64,000 bases of DNA from Anodontia alba. Lineage: Eukaryota > Mollusca > Bivalvia > Lucinida > Lucinidae. Location of the stretch: contig OZ024826.1 of the NCBI GenBank assembly GCA_964016985.1, positions 69,160,768 to 69,224,767 of the forward strand, written 5' to 3'. The translations under genes were made by a program, and so were the position numbers. A model generated the notes under the pieces. It worked only from the letters and a program-made list of their open reading frames with translations, searched no databases and was not told the origin of the DNA. Position 1 is the first letter of the stretch. Each line of letters starts with the position of its first letter. Below are positions 54,979-64,000 of this stretch, in pieces.

Positions 54979-55106
54979 GAAATCATGATAATGCTTTCAA
55001 ATAGATATGCTATTTACCCCTATATTTTTGCAGAATTATATAAATATAAAAAAAAAAAAAAGCGGGTTGGGGGGGGGGGTGGGAAGTGGGGGTTATACAC
55101 ATTGTT
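54792..55106. repeat. AT-rich and AAT-microsatellite spacer with G run
   Basis: (AAT)n at 54948-54976, an A run, then a G run (55069-55080) followed by GTGGGAAGTGGGGG, after which the older array resumes. Confidence 0.85.
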
Positions 55107-55339
55107 GGTGCATATCGTCTAATGTGGATTGATATTTATATGAAGTTTCGTGAAGATAACTTGAACGGTTTTCAAGTTATAGAGCGGACACGTTTTTGTG
55201 ACAGAGTCCAAGGGAAATAACTCAAAAAGTATAAATGCAAGAGTTATGGTTCTTGCGCTCTGCACGAGTGAGACAGACAGACAGTCAGACACCCAGGGAA
55301 AAACAATATGTCTCCCAACCCTAAAGGGGGGAGACATAA

Positions 55340-56815
55340 TGATCAGAAGAAGAGTGACAAATGTTGTATGAAAATGATAAACATGAGAACATTGCACTCA
55401 TTTCTCAATTAAGTGGTGCACTTGGATTTCAATGTAACAAAAAAAAAATCAACTTTGTTTAATCCAGCACGCAATACATGTCTCTTGGAAAATTACCAAT
55501 ATTTAACTGAAAATGCTGATATCCATTCTGTTTAGTAAAGTTAAAACCAGAAAAATGTGTTTGTGAAACACTATGCCCCTCAACTATATCTTTGTCCATC
55601 AATGGGATAAGTAGTTGTAATGATCAATCATCAGCTCTGAAGGTTTCTGAGCCACATTATTGCAAAAAAATGCAGAATTAACATGACAGCTGCTGTACAT
55701 GCATGATACAATCAAGATTTAATTTTATTCTGTAATAACTTAAAATATATTTCATCACTTGGACATGACTGAAAAATAAGACAATATCTGGAAACATTTC
55801 TATTATTCTGAAGAAATAGTATATGTTTATCTTAGAATTCCTGTTTGTTTTGATTTCCAAACCCAGCATACATTAAAACGGAAGAATTTGCTTGTTGTTT
55901 TTTTTTTGTTGTTTTTTTGTTTTTTTCTTGACAGAAACTCAGTCAAATAGGATCTATTAAGAATGACCCCATATCTTACACCCCACCCTCCCATTATAAT
56001 TTACACAAGTAAGCCCTTTCACACCAAGGTAAACCAGAAATCTAGATGTTGGAGGCTATCTTATTTTTGAGGTAAACAATGACAGCAATGGCAAGACAGG
56101 ATCTAATTTATCCATTTTTATTTTGTATAGATCAAATTTGTGGAACGAAAAAAAACATAGAGACCGTTTCTGGATAGAATGATGAAAACATTGAACACAT
56201 TAGATTAATTTGAACTGAGTCCTTAGTTTTGAAATGGTGACTTTGTTATTTTCAGTGAAGATCGCTTCTTGCAAGTTAATAGGTCATTATTCATATTCAG
56301 TACTGTTATCCTTCTATGATATCTATTGTTTCTCTCTATGATAAATAGTGCTTACTCCACAATCTAATGGTGTTCTTTGTTGTTTACATAAATTTGTTGC
56401 TGAAAAACTACGAAAATAACATTTCATCATCTCGTAAAATGCATGGATTATCAGGGACGAGTTAATAACACATTTTCAAAGTAGAAAAGGCAATGATAAG
56501 GAATCAATACAGTCAAAGTCCACAGCCTACACCAGAGGAACACATAGAATTTAGATGTCATAAGTAAAACTGTTCAAGCAAAAAGCCAAGATGACAGTCA
56601 GTTCGGTCTTAGCAGCTGCCACAAGCTTATCATAAATTAAGTGAACAAAATGTCAAACACCAACTGAGAGTAGGAGAACACTGACAAATAGAAGACACCA
56701 TAACCAAAGCACTGCCTTGGCATGTCAGTTATAAATTACTAGGGCTGTGTGGTTCAGACTGGTCTATCTACACAAAACCTTCATCCTAGGGTAGGCTGTG
56801 TTGGTCTTATTTTCA
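55340..56815. other. No gene recognised
   Basis: Unique-looking AT-rich DNA with poly-T near 55900. If the GLB1-like gene extends this way, this could be intron, but no exon is recognised. Confidence 0.45.
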
Positions 56816-56816
56816 C

Positions 56817-56905
56817 CCTTTGTATTTGGCACACAAATATGTAAACTACTCTTGACAGTATTTGTATTTGGCACACAAATATGTAAATTACTCTTGACAG
56901 TAGTT
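56817..56905. repeat. 43-bp tandem duplication
   Basis: TGTATTTGGCACACAAATATG followed by TAAA(C/T)TACTCTTGACAGTA occurs twice in a row, with one base difference. Confidence 0.85.
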
Positions 56906-57129
56906 GTAACAGGTCTAAGAAAACTCTGAAACAACATACAATTTGTGACATGATTTGTAGTCTGTCCTTTCACAGATCAGTGACAGATTGAGCCTTTCGC
57001 CATGCATTGTACACAATATAAAAACACATTTTAGTACACCATGAATAATGATCTAATTGAGGCAAATAAAACCATTCTTTGGTATTTTAACTTCGATAGT
57101 TAATGCTGAACTGCAACTCAATAAAACCA

Positions 57130-57315
57130 ACAATTTGACTTGTTTGCCTAGCGATGACTCGAATCAGCCTGGGCATCCTCCCAGTCTGATCAGAGTGCTC
57201 TCCACATGAAGAAACCTTGTTCATTAGCTACCCAATGAGTCCACAGAGAAGTCTTTGATCAGACTAAACAGATGCCTAGTTTGATCTGAGTCTTAGCTGG
57301 GCACACAGCTCCAAC
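57130..57315. repeat. Dispersed repeat with inverted parts
   Basis: GATGACTCGAATCAGCCTGG, CCCAGTCTGATCAGAG and, inverted, TTTGATCTGAGTCTTAGCTG. The same motif flanks the mariner at 12350-12395, so this is a dispersed element with palindromic ends. Confidence 0.5.
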
Positions 57316-57422
57316 TGTTGGCTTTGTCATGTGCAGACTCAATTTATATTTTCTGCCATGCAAAGATATATAGGACCGTTTACTCAGCAGGACTTCTCAT
57401 TAATTCTGTATCTTTCGTTAAG

Positions 57423-57728
57423 TGGATTTGTGTTGAGGTTTTATGGCCCAGTCAACCCAATGGGGTCATGTTGAGCGCGGTCAGTTTACCTAACCACACG
57501 TTTACTGGGCAGGCTTAGTCCTCCAAGCGGTTAACCAGTATTGTGCACATTCTTTCGCCAGAAACTGACAACTGCCCTTCTTGAATCAGCGGAAGGGAGA
57601 GAATGACCGTAGAAAATATTTCATGATCAATCTCCATGAAAGAATGTTGCCGACCTCGGCGGGGGTTAAACCCGCGACCTCCTGGTCTCCAGTCGGACGG
57701 CGCATCCAAATGAGCCACCGAGGCCGGC
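57423..57728 (-). mobile_element. tRNA-derived SINE, full-length looking
   Basis: The minus strand starts GCCGGCCTCGGTGGCTCATT (box A within) and has GAGGTCGCGGGTTTAACCCCCGC (box B and T-arm). Acceptor-like GCCGGCC pairs with GGTCGGC at 57648-57654, so a nearly complete tRNA fold survives. A SINE body follows (CGCTGATTCAAGAAGGGCAG), and the 3' end is TTGACTGGGCCATAAAACCTCAACACAAATC. That last piece is recognisably the same as the 3' end of the unrelated-headed SINE at 3339 and 17263 (GGGTTGACGTGTCGTTAAAC...CAACACAATC). Confidence 0.8.
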
Positions 57729-57749
57729 ATCATTAAGTGGAACTTTGCC

Positions 57750-58345
57750 ATATAAGCAGAAACACTGATGAGGCGAGACCACTCGAGGGCTTAGTATTAT
57801 GTAGCCTCACTTATGCTTATAATGTCCTGTTACAAGATTATTGTCTTATCGACAGAGTTTGCTAGGTTTTACATTGAGAAAGAGTGAATTATACAGACCT
57901 AGTCACATATCATCAACTTATAGAAACAAAAAGAATTTTGAATGTTGAATAATGACTGTATTATAAGTTTTCTCTATCAACTAAATGCATTTGGAGTTTG
58001 GTTGGCTACATCTTTGCCATTCAAGCCTCTAGTTTTTGAGAGTTTTAAAGAGTTTCCATTTCGTTTACCAGAGCGATAGATGTGATATTCACTTTAAATT
58101 AAAATATTTTGCCATTCTCCACGATCAGAAATAACATAAAAACTTTTGTCCTCTGACATCAATGCAACATACCTCCAATCATTTTAATAACCATAAAAAT
58201 GACACCACGTAATTCATTTGCAAAATTAGAAGTCTTCTTAGTCTTTCGACTGTTATAATCAAGAGAAAGGTGTTAGATTGCAACAATGCTTATATTTTAT
58301 GAAAATGGTAAATATAATACAAACAAGAAGCAAATGAAATAGAAA
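57750..58345. other. No gene recognised
   Basis: AT-rich unique-looking DNA. No exon or repeat is recognised. Confidence 0.45.
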
Positions 58346-58348
58346 TCT

Positions 58349-58640
58349 TTGTTAAAAAAATGCATTCCTCATTTCCCCCCATACAATGACATAGAATCTG
58401 CTTTTTCCCTGTCTGATGATGATGAAGAAGATTGTTGCATTTGTAACAAAAGAATGCTGCTTGCAATGAACCTGGCTTATGTCCTTGAGTTTGCTAAATG
58501 GGCACAAGTGAGAAATGCCAACACTGGACCATCTTATACAATGTTCCAAGGTCAGAGTTGTCAGGAGGGGAGCACAGTTCCTTTGTCCCCATTGTGATGC
58601 TTCAACACTTTTAAACAAAATTTAAATGTCACCCACTGTT
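58349..58640 (+). pseudogene. C-terminal debris of a transposase with PHD-like Cys/His domain
   Basis: The first frame gives SLSDDDEEDCCICNKRM... LEFAKWAQ. The domain then continues in shifted frames: CQHWTILYNV (from about 58517), SGGEHSSF and finally FCPHCDASTL with a stop. The order acidic stretch, CC-C, KWaQC-C-HW and F-CPHC is what I recall from C-terminal zinc domains of pogo/Tigger-type or similar DDE transposases in invertebrates. At least two frameshifts make it dead. The family call is inference. Confidence 0.45.
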
Positions 58641-58777
58641 GATTTAAAAAGACAAACATTAGTTAATTAAAGCCTTGTTCTGCTGAAAAAAAAAAATTCT
58701 GCCACACACATTTTTTTTTTTTTTTACTATCAACCAATCAAATTTAATTCATTCCTATAAATTCACAAAATAAATTA

Positions 58778-58830
58778 CAAACAGTGAAGATCCAGATCAG
58801 ATGGCTTCTGATCTGGATCTTCACTGTTTG
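58778..58830. repeat. Perfect 23-bp hairpin with 7-nt loop
   Basis: CAAACAGTGAAGATCCAGAT(CAG) at 58778-58800 is exactly mirrored at 58808-58830 around ATGGCTT. No mismatches are seen. Confidence 0.9.
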
Positions 58831-58929
58831 CAAATGTAAAGCATATCATGGTTCAGCAGAACAAGGGTTAAAAGTGTGTAGTTTCTTACCCTTTTACTCA
58901 AATAGTTTCAGATTTTTTATTTCATTTTT

Positions 58930-59242
58930 CATACATGCCATAAGCTGTGGACTAAAATCTGTGAGATAAAGCAACATTTTAAGGGAGATTTGACAAAATT
59001 CTGTGAGCTTTTCTTAAACAACCTTTCGAACTCCCCCAATAAGGTCTTTTTTATCATGTAAGAAGCTTGTAAAAACCACAACATTGTGTGTGTGTGTTAT
59101 GTTTATTTCTTCATAATATCTGTTGTAAAATGGTCCTAAAATTCTGCGAGATGTGATTTTTTTTTATGGGAATTGCCTTCCAGATGGGCCAAATATTGTG
59201 ATTTTATCTCACAGTGTGAGGTTTGGCATGTATGATTTTTGT
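58930..59242. mobile_element. Possible small MITE with TACATGCC ends
   Basis: CATACATGCCATAAGCTGTG at the left and TTTGGCATGTATG at the right are complementary at their ends. Inside, AAAATCTGTGAGATAAA and its partner ATTTTATCTCACAGTGTGAGG are also inverted. About 310 bp, non-coding, with TA at both margins. Confidence 0.45.
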
Positions 59243-60706
59243 CCCCTCTTCCTTTTTTTTCTTGCAAATGATGAATTACTGCTGTTCCTTTAAGCTACAA
59301 TACTTGGCATAAGTTATGGAACTGTGAAACCAAAAACAACCAAGCTGCACAGAGCTGAATATGCAAGGACATTTTTGTGGGGGTGATTTTTATAAATGCA
59401 CCAGTAACTGGTACACAATGGCTTTCAGATGCTTTGTTATGATCATGTAAATAAAGGCTAAAGAGTGCATTCTACATGGATTTTACTGCAGTTTGGATGA
59501 TCTGGTGATGTTGAAAACATTAGTCTGCTGAATAATTCAAGGTAAGTGATTGAAAAACAAAACAATCTTTATAGTGACTGTTTACATTAAGACCACCGGT
59601 TACTGGGTCAAGAAGCCTATTCTCTACTGTAGAGCTCACTTCGTTCGCGATGCACCTGGCCTCGCGCTCGCGAGCTGTGCTCGCTATTACCAGTCTGGGC
59701 TAGTCACTTTCTAAATGGGGTGCGTCGTTTTATGAATCTGGGGCGAGTTGTCTCGGGGCGAGTTTTATATGGGGCGTTGTCTTTGGGGCGAGTTGTCCTG
59801 CACCCTCATAGCACTTCCTCAGCTGTTTGCGAGTCAGGAGCTGTACGAGCTGAATTAACCGTACCGACAGTACTGCGTTTCACCACACTTTGTAAAGATA
59901 TGAGTGCTTACATTTCTTGCATATATTAACATTTCGAACGAAAACAGCCCGATTAATCTACACAAAAAACGCACAGAGGTTGCCATTTTAACATCATGTG
60001 ATGCAAACACGTGACTGAAATGGTACAACTATATTGCGAAAGGAACGTTTGTAGGGGGCCCTAAATGCCCGACGGCCCTTGATGTCCGACAATTTTTATT
60101 TATTTATTTTTATTTTTTCGCTGAATAACATTTAAAATGCTTGTAAATAATGGAAAATCATTAAAAAAGCGACGATGGCGGGCAAATTTTGGAGAAAAAG
60201 ATAAACAATAGCCGGGACACGCCTACCAAATGCGTAACCATCGGTGAAGAACGTGAAAATTAGATAGACATCCGGTTAGGGATTCGATGACTCAAAAAGG
60301 TAAACAAACTTTGCATTTTCTGTGTTTCATGAGCGATATAAATGTTTTGAGGAAATTATTTAAAAAACGGGGAATTACATTCAACTGCCCATTGATATCG
60401 GCGTCTGTGGAGTAAATCTTAGACCACCTACTTCACGCATAATGGCGGAATTAATTTTCGCGTGCTGAAGGTGTATCGAAAGGCATAGAAAACACGTGGT
60501 AATTCGTGGTGTTTTATGTCCTTTATTTAATTTTGCTCTTTGCTAGAAGTTCAACATATCATTATGCACACACGATAGACACATGTGTTTATTTGTGTTA
60601 TGGATATTTTTGTTGTCAATGCAGCATTGTCGAAAAATCGCCACAGGAAGAGTCGAAAATGGATGGTTACGCATAAGATCTATATAAATAATAACAAAAC
60701 TTACAG
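59243..60706. other. No gene recognised; GGGGCGAGTTGTC repeats
   Basis: 59718-59800 has four imperfect copies of GGGGCGAGTTGTC. Near 60052 CCCTAAATGCCCGACGGCCC and TGATGTCCGAC look like the end of a further element. The region is less AT-rich in 59600-59850 (CTCGCGCTCGCGAG palindrome). No exon is recognised. Confidence 0.45.
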
Positions 60707-60997
60707 CTATAAAGGGTAACAAGACGTTTGGCCCCCGTTTCCCCTCTGGTCGTTTCGCCCCTGGTCGCTTCGCCTCTATTTTTTTACCCTTAGTCGTTTC
60801 GCCCCCAATACCATTTCCTCCCTAGTCGTTTCGTCCCCAATCCATAACCCCTAGTCGCTTCGTCCACAACCCTGTCTTATACGTGTGTGTCCTCATTTTG
60901 AAGAAGAACAGTTGTCAGATACTGGCAAACGACAGGGCACTTAGTACATTTTATGCAGTTTAAATGACTATAAAAATGCATATTATGCAAAGGCGCA

Positions 60998-61108
<111 letters not shown>

Positions 61109-61634
61109 TTATTAATCAACAAAAGAGATCATGAATACAATGTGATCGAATAATTATAATTTTTTAATTATTTTAAACTGCGAGAAAATGAAGACAGAAA
61201 GGAAAGAAAAAAAAAAAAGAAAATATTTGTTTTGTGAATCGATGTTGGCATTCATTGTAGTTTTTTTTTTTTTTGTTTTTTTTTTATTAAGTTCTAACTG
61301 CTGTGATCCATACCTTTAATCATCTTGTTTACGCGATTAATAATGAGGTGTGAAAACACATGCTCTTAGCAAACGGCTTTAATTATCTCGTTAGTACATT
61401 TACCTGTTTTAAATAGTTTATTAAATTGGTCGGTTGATCTTTTGACATTGTCGGTGAACAACGGCGGTAAATGAGGTAAAATGGAATCCTAAGTTGTCAT
61501 AATTGGCATATCTTTTGTATCAAGAAAATTTTTCATATGCCGACGTCAGGGCTATATTAGACCCACCCAAAGACCAGAGCATCATTCATCTTTGAAGTCG
61601 TTTTATGAATATCAAAGTATTCTAAAGCTGAAAA

Positions 61635-61790
61635 ATGTCTTATGTCTGCATTGCATGTCAGAAAGAAGTAGATGGCCGTCGCCATGCTATTTCTCGTGAT
61701 TTTGTGAGCGATGGCAGCATAAGCTTTGTGGGACAGGTATTTATTTATTTAACTTGGCATTATTTCGCCATTACTGATTTCACGTTGAGT
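61635..61790 (+). pseudogene. Broken Cys/His (FLYWCH/MULE-associated-like) zinc-binding fragment inside the transposon
   Basis: ATG at 61635 opens MSYVCIACQKEVDGRRHAIS. After about 22 codons the frame loses sense, but one base over it reads CERWQHKLCGTGIY. Together this gives the C-x2-C ... H ... C ... WqH..CGTGI pattern that I recall from small zinc domains preceding MULE-type transposases in molluscs and other invertebrates. One expected Cys is also replaced (ISRDF). It is a decayed domain, possibly the last coding trace of the element's own transposase. Confidence 0.4.
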
Positions 61791-62300
61791 TCACTGTACT
61801 TTCATTTTCAGTTTTTGAATGAATGGTAAAATTTGTATGATTGCAAATGAGCTGGGGGCATGGTACTACGAGACGTTATACTACCTAATGTATTAATTTT
61901 AGGGGGCGAAACGACTAAGGGGTGGCGGGGGGGGGGGGGGGGATGCGAAACGACCAGGGGCGAAAGAAACGTCTAGGGGAGGAAATGGATTGGGGGCGAA
62001 ACGTCTCGGAACCCTATAAAGCGGGTCTGATTTCACCTCCACGGCTCCGGGATCACACGAAGCTTGTTCTACGGAACCCCTTTTAGCCAACCTGACAAGC
62101 AGTGCGTTGTTGATTCGGAAATAATAAATTCTTGAACCACTGCATTCAATAATAAAGCATTTATTTTCCGAAACATCGTCCATATTTGGCAGATATTGAC
62201 TGAATTATAATGGTTATAGGCTGACAAAGAAGTGTCATCTTATAAAATACAATACTCGCATTCCATGATTTGCAAGACGAACCAGTCATAGATAGAAATC

Positions 62301-62561
62301 TTATGTAATGCTGACAAAAAGTTGATATCTTGTTGCAAAAGAATCGTCACACGTTTCGCATATGTACTTCTTGTGCACTACGTCTTCGTGTCGCTTACAG
62401 TTAGACTTGTTTCGGAACTGGCTGGAACAAAACTGACACCTTTTACCCCCGTCCTTTTCGTGGTTGTACCTGATGTGCCTTTTAAGATAATTCATCTTTG
62501 AAAATCCTTTCTGATAGATGCCGCATTTGTAGCTTCTAATCGTTTGATTTGCATCCGCCAC
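62301..62561 (-). pseudogene. C2H2 zinc-finger exon, degenerate
   Basis: A good acceptor (TTTTTTGTTTCAG| at 62562) opens a frame VADANQTIRSYKCGIYQKGF, then SKMNYLKRHIRYNH. Finger 1 has Tyr in place of its second Cys. Finger 2, CQFCSSQFRNKSNCKRHEDVVH, is complete. Finger 3, YICETCDDSFATRYQLF, loses its His pair before a stop at 62301. Such fingers usually bind DNA. A decaying copy, or a last exon with a late frameshift, both fit. No neighbouring exon is seen. Confidence 0.55.
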
Positions 62562-62603
62562 CTGAAACAAAAAATACAGTAGAAATAAGGTGATCTTAAA
62601 CAA

Positions 62604-63640
62604 AAAAAAGTAATGAACCCAGGGTGGGGTGGGTGTTTTTAGAAATTTGCCTGTTACATTAGCTGGGACTATTTTGGATTTAGAATTTTTAATTTTACTG
62701 TGTTTTGGATTTCAAAAAAAAAAAAAAAAAAAAATACACTTTTGGAGGTAAGGTCCATTTAAAAATATTTGTGGATCACTTCTAACACTGACTATATTTA
62801 AGGACTACCATAAATTATTGTTTTTAAGTGTTGTTAGAATCTGCAAGAACTCATATCAGAAGCTATTTCATTCAGTTTAACGATGATATTTTGCTGTGCA
62901 ACGGTTTAGTGCCATTATAGTAAAACAAAATCACTGTTCGAAACGGTTCAAAACATGTTACAAATATTATCATTATATAAGAGAAATAATCTAAACCAGA
63001 AATAAAGGTAAATATGCGGAATATTTTGAGGGTAAGCTAAAGCGTACAACTTTTTTGTGGGGTTTTGCGAGTACACCGGGTATTTATGGGGTGCAATCTA
63101 GTTTTTTTTTAGGTGGGGTGAACACTAGACGCGGTTCAAAGCATGTTACGAATACTATCACTAAATAGGTGAAATAAACTAAACCAGAAGTGTTATTGGT
63201 AATATCTTAGAGGTAAGCTAAAAATAAACATTGGTAATATTTTGGGGGTAAGCTAAAACATGAAACTTTTTGTGGGGGATTTGCGGATACACCGGGTATT
63301 TTGGGGATGCAATCTTGTTGTTAGGTGGCGTGAACACTAAAAGATAGTCCCATCCCCGCCCCTGGATAATGAGGTCAATAAAACTTCAAATGTGATTCAT
63401 AAAAAACAAAAAAAAAAACAAAAAAAAAAACGATGAGCAGATACCATCTTAGTTCTGCCCTCCTAAAACAATCTGGAAAGACGCATATAGACAAAAAAAA
63501 ACAAAAAACAAAAAAAAAAACATGTACGTAACAGCGAACAATAACATTACAATTGCGGGAACCCAAAGCAAACTCTCAGTGGACATTATGGATAAAACAT
63601 TTCTAAATTAGTTGTTGAGTTTGCTTGGAATTCTTCTAGC
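62604..63640. repeat. Tandem diverged repeat (about 190 bp) and A-rich DNA
   Basis: Two units start near 62953 and 63142 (AACATGTTAC(A/G)AATA, AAACTAAACCAGAA, GGGTAAGCTAAA, ACACCGGGTATTT). 63405-63525 is A-rich with CAAAAAAAAAAC-type runs. No exon is recognised. Confidence 0.6.
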
Positions 63641-63912
63641 TCATCATCTTACCGTTATAGTCAACGAATAACAGTAAGCCTGAACTCGGTACAAAATATT
63701 TACAATATGCACAGATAAAACGAATTACAACGCCTGAGGCTAAACAAACTGTCACTTTTACAGACAGTGATACAAATAATTTGTGTTCATGTGTAGTATG
63801 GAGTGACTTTGACCTGCTAAGAAAGTATTCCCGTCGATTACCTGAACCGGAGATCGAACCAGAAACCCTTTGGATCTGTAATCTAGCATCTGAACCACAA
63901 GCCAAAACGTCA
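63640..63912 (-). mobile_element. tRNA-derived SINE
   Basis: The minus strand begins TTGGCTTGTGGTTCAGATGC (box A) with TCTGGTTCGATCTCCGG (box B) correctly spaced at 63906-63845. A non-coding body follows to about 63640. The open frame across it is an artefact. Its head differs from the SINE at 57423. Confidence 0.6.
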
Positions 63913-64000
63913 GGACAAACTACACTTGTCACACAGGCACGCTATAATCTTGCAAATATATTATCATTTATACTTTACTTTGCCGCATTTCCACACATGC

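Noticed and set aside
57515..57751. 78-codon minus-strand frame
   Set aside because: It coincides with the tRNA-derived SINE head and body; such frames recur wherever this SINE lies and are not genes.
62301..62603. Intact zinc-finger gene
   Set aside because: Finger 1 lacks a zinc-binding Cys and finger 3 loses both His before a stop, so it is listed as degenerate.

Overview
The window is eukaryotic and looks like mollusc DNA, most likely a bivalve and perhaps a heterodont clam. There are no bacterial-type operons. The DNA is AT-rich and filled with nested mobile elements. Thirteen arrays follow the plan of bivalve 'pearl'-type elements: about 145-180 bp tandem units, then an (ACGG)n-like microsatellite, then a terminal hairpin. 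The one confident host-gene trace is a single exon of a lysosomal beta-galactosidase (GLB1-like, minus strand, 46436-46596). A degenerate C2H2 zinc-finger exon lies near 62.3-62.6 kb. Almost everything else is transposon-derived. The species call rests on recognising repeat styles and is inference.

Layout. 1-5250: a nearly intact non-LTR retrotransposon (plus strand; AP-endonuclease plus reverse transcriptase) with one frameshift. It is split by a 1.4 kb pogo/Tigger-like non-autonomous DNA transposon (859-2283, TA duplication) and by a SINE (3339-3631, 13-bp duplication). 5.2-12.4 kb: pearl-like arrays, a tRNA-like sequence and little else. 12400-13739: a complete mariner with an uninterrupted DD34D transposase and 29-bp perfect terminal repeats. 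14.1-17.3 kb: more arrays and a near-identical second SINE copy (17263-17557). 19575-25745: an essentially complete DIRS-type tyrosine-recombinase retrotransposon (minus strand) with Gag-like, RT/RNase H and recombinase frames, inverted terminal repeats and an internal complementary region; it sits inside a pearl-like array. 26.3-32 kb: a broken mariner holding two further pearl-like elements, one inside the other. 33.06-34.53 kb: a CR1/L2-like LINE endonuclease fragment (minus). 34.9-37.1 kb: microsatellites and piggyBac-like foldback MITEs. 37.7-41.8 kb: two pearl-like elements. 44.4-45.5 kb: remnant of a second, older DIRS relative. 46.4-46.6 kb: the GLB1 exon. 46.67-55.34 kb: one pearl-like element swollen to 8.7 kb by at least three insertions. 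57-64 kb: two tRNA-derived SINEs, transposase C-terminal debris, a 1.3 kb DNA transposon with 8-bp duplication carrying a broken zinc-finger exon, and the C2H2 exon.

How the parts relate. The window is a stratified record of insertions. The nesting order can be read from reconstituted target sites, and several young elements (DIRS, mariner at 12.4 kb, SINE pair) look recent because their repeats or duplications are perfect or nearly so. Two points deserve attention. All thirteen pearl-like arrays lie in the same orientation. The DIRS insertion shows both sides of its presumed crossover, a 6-nt AAAATG shared by target, ends and internal complementary region, which fits integration of a circular intermediate by its tyrosine recombinase.
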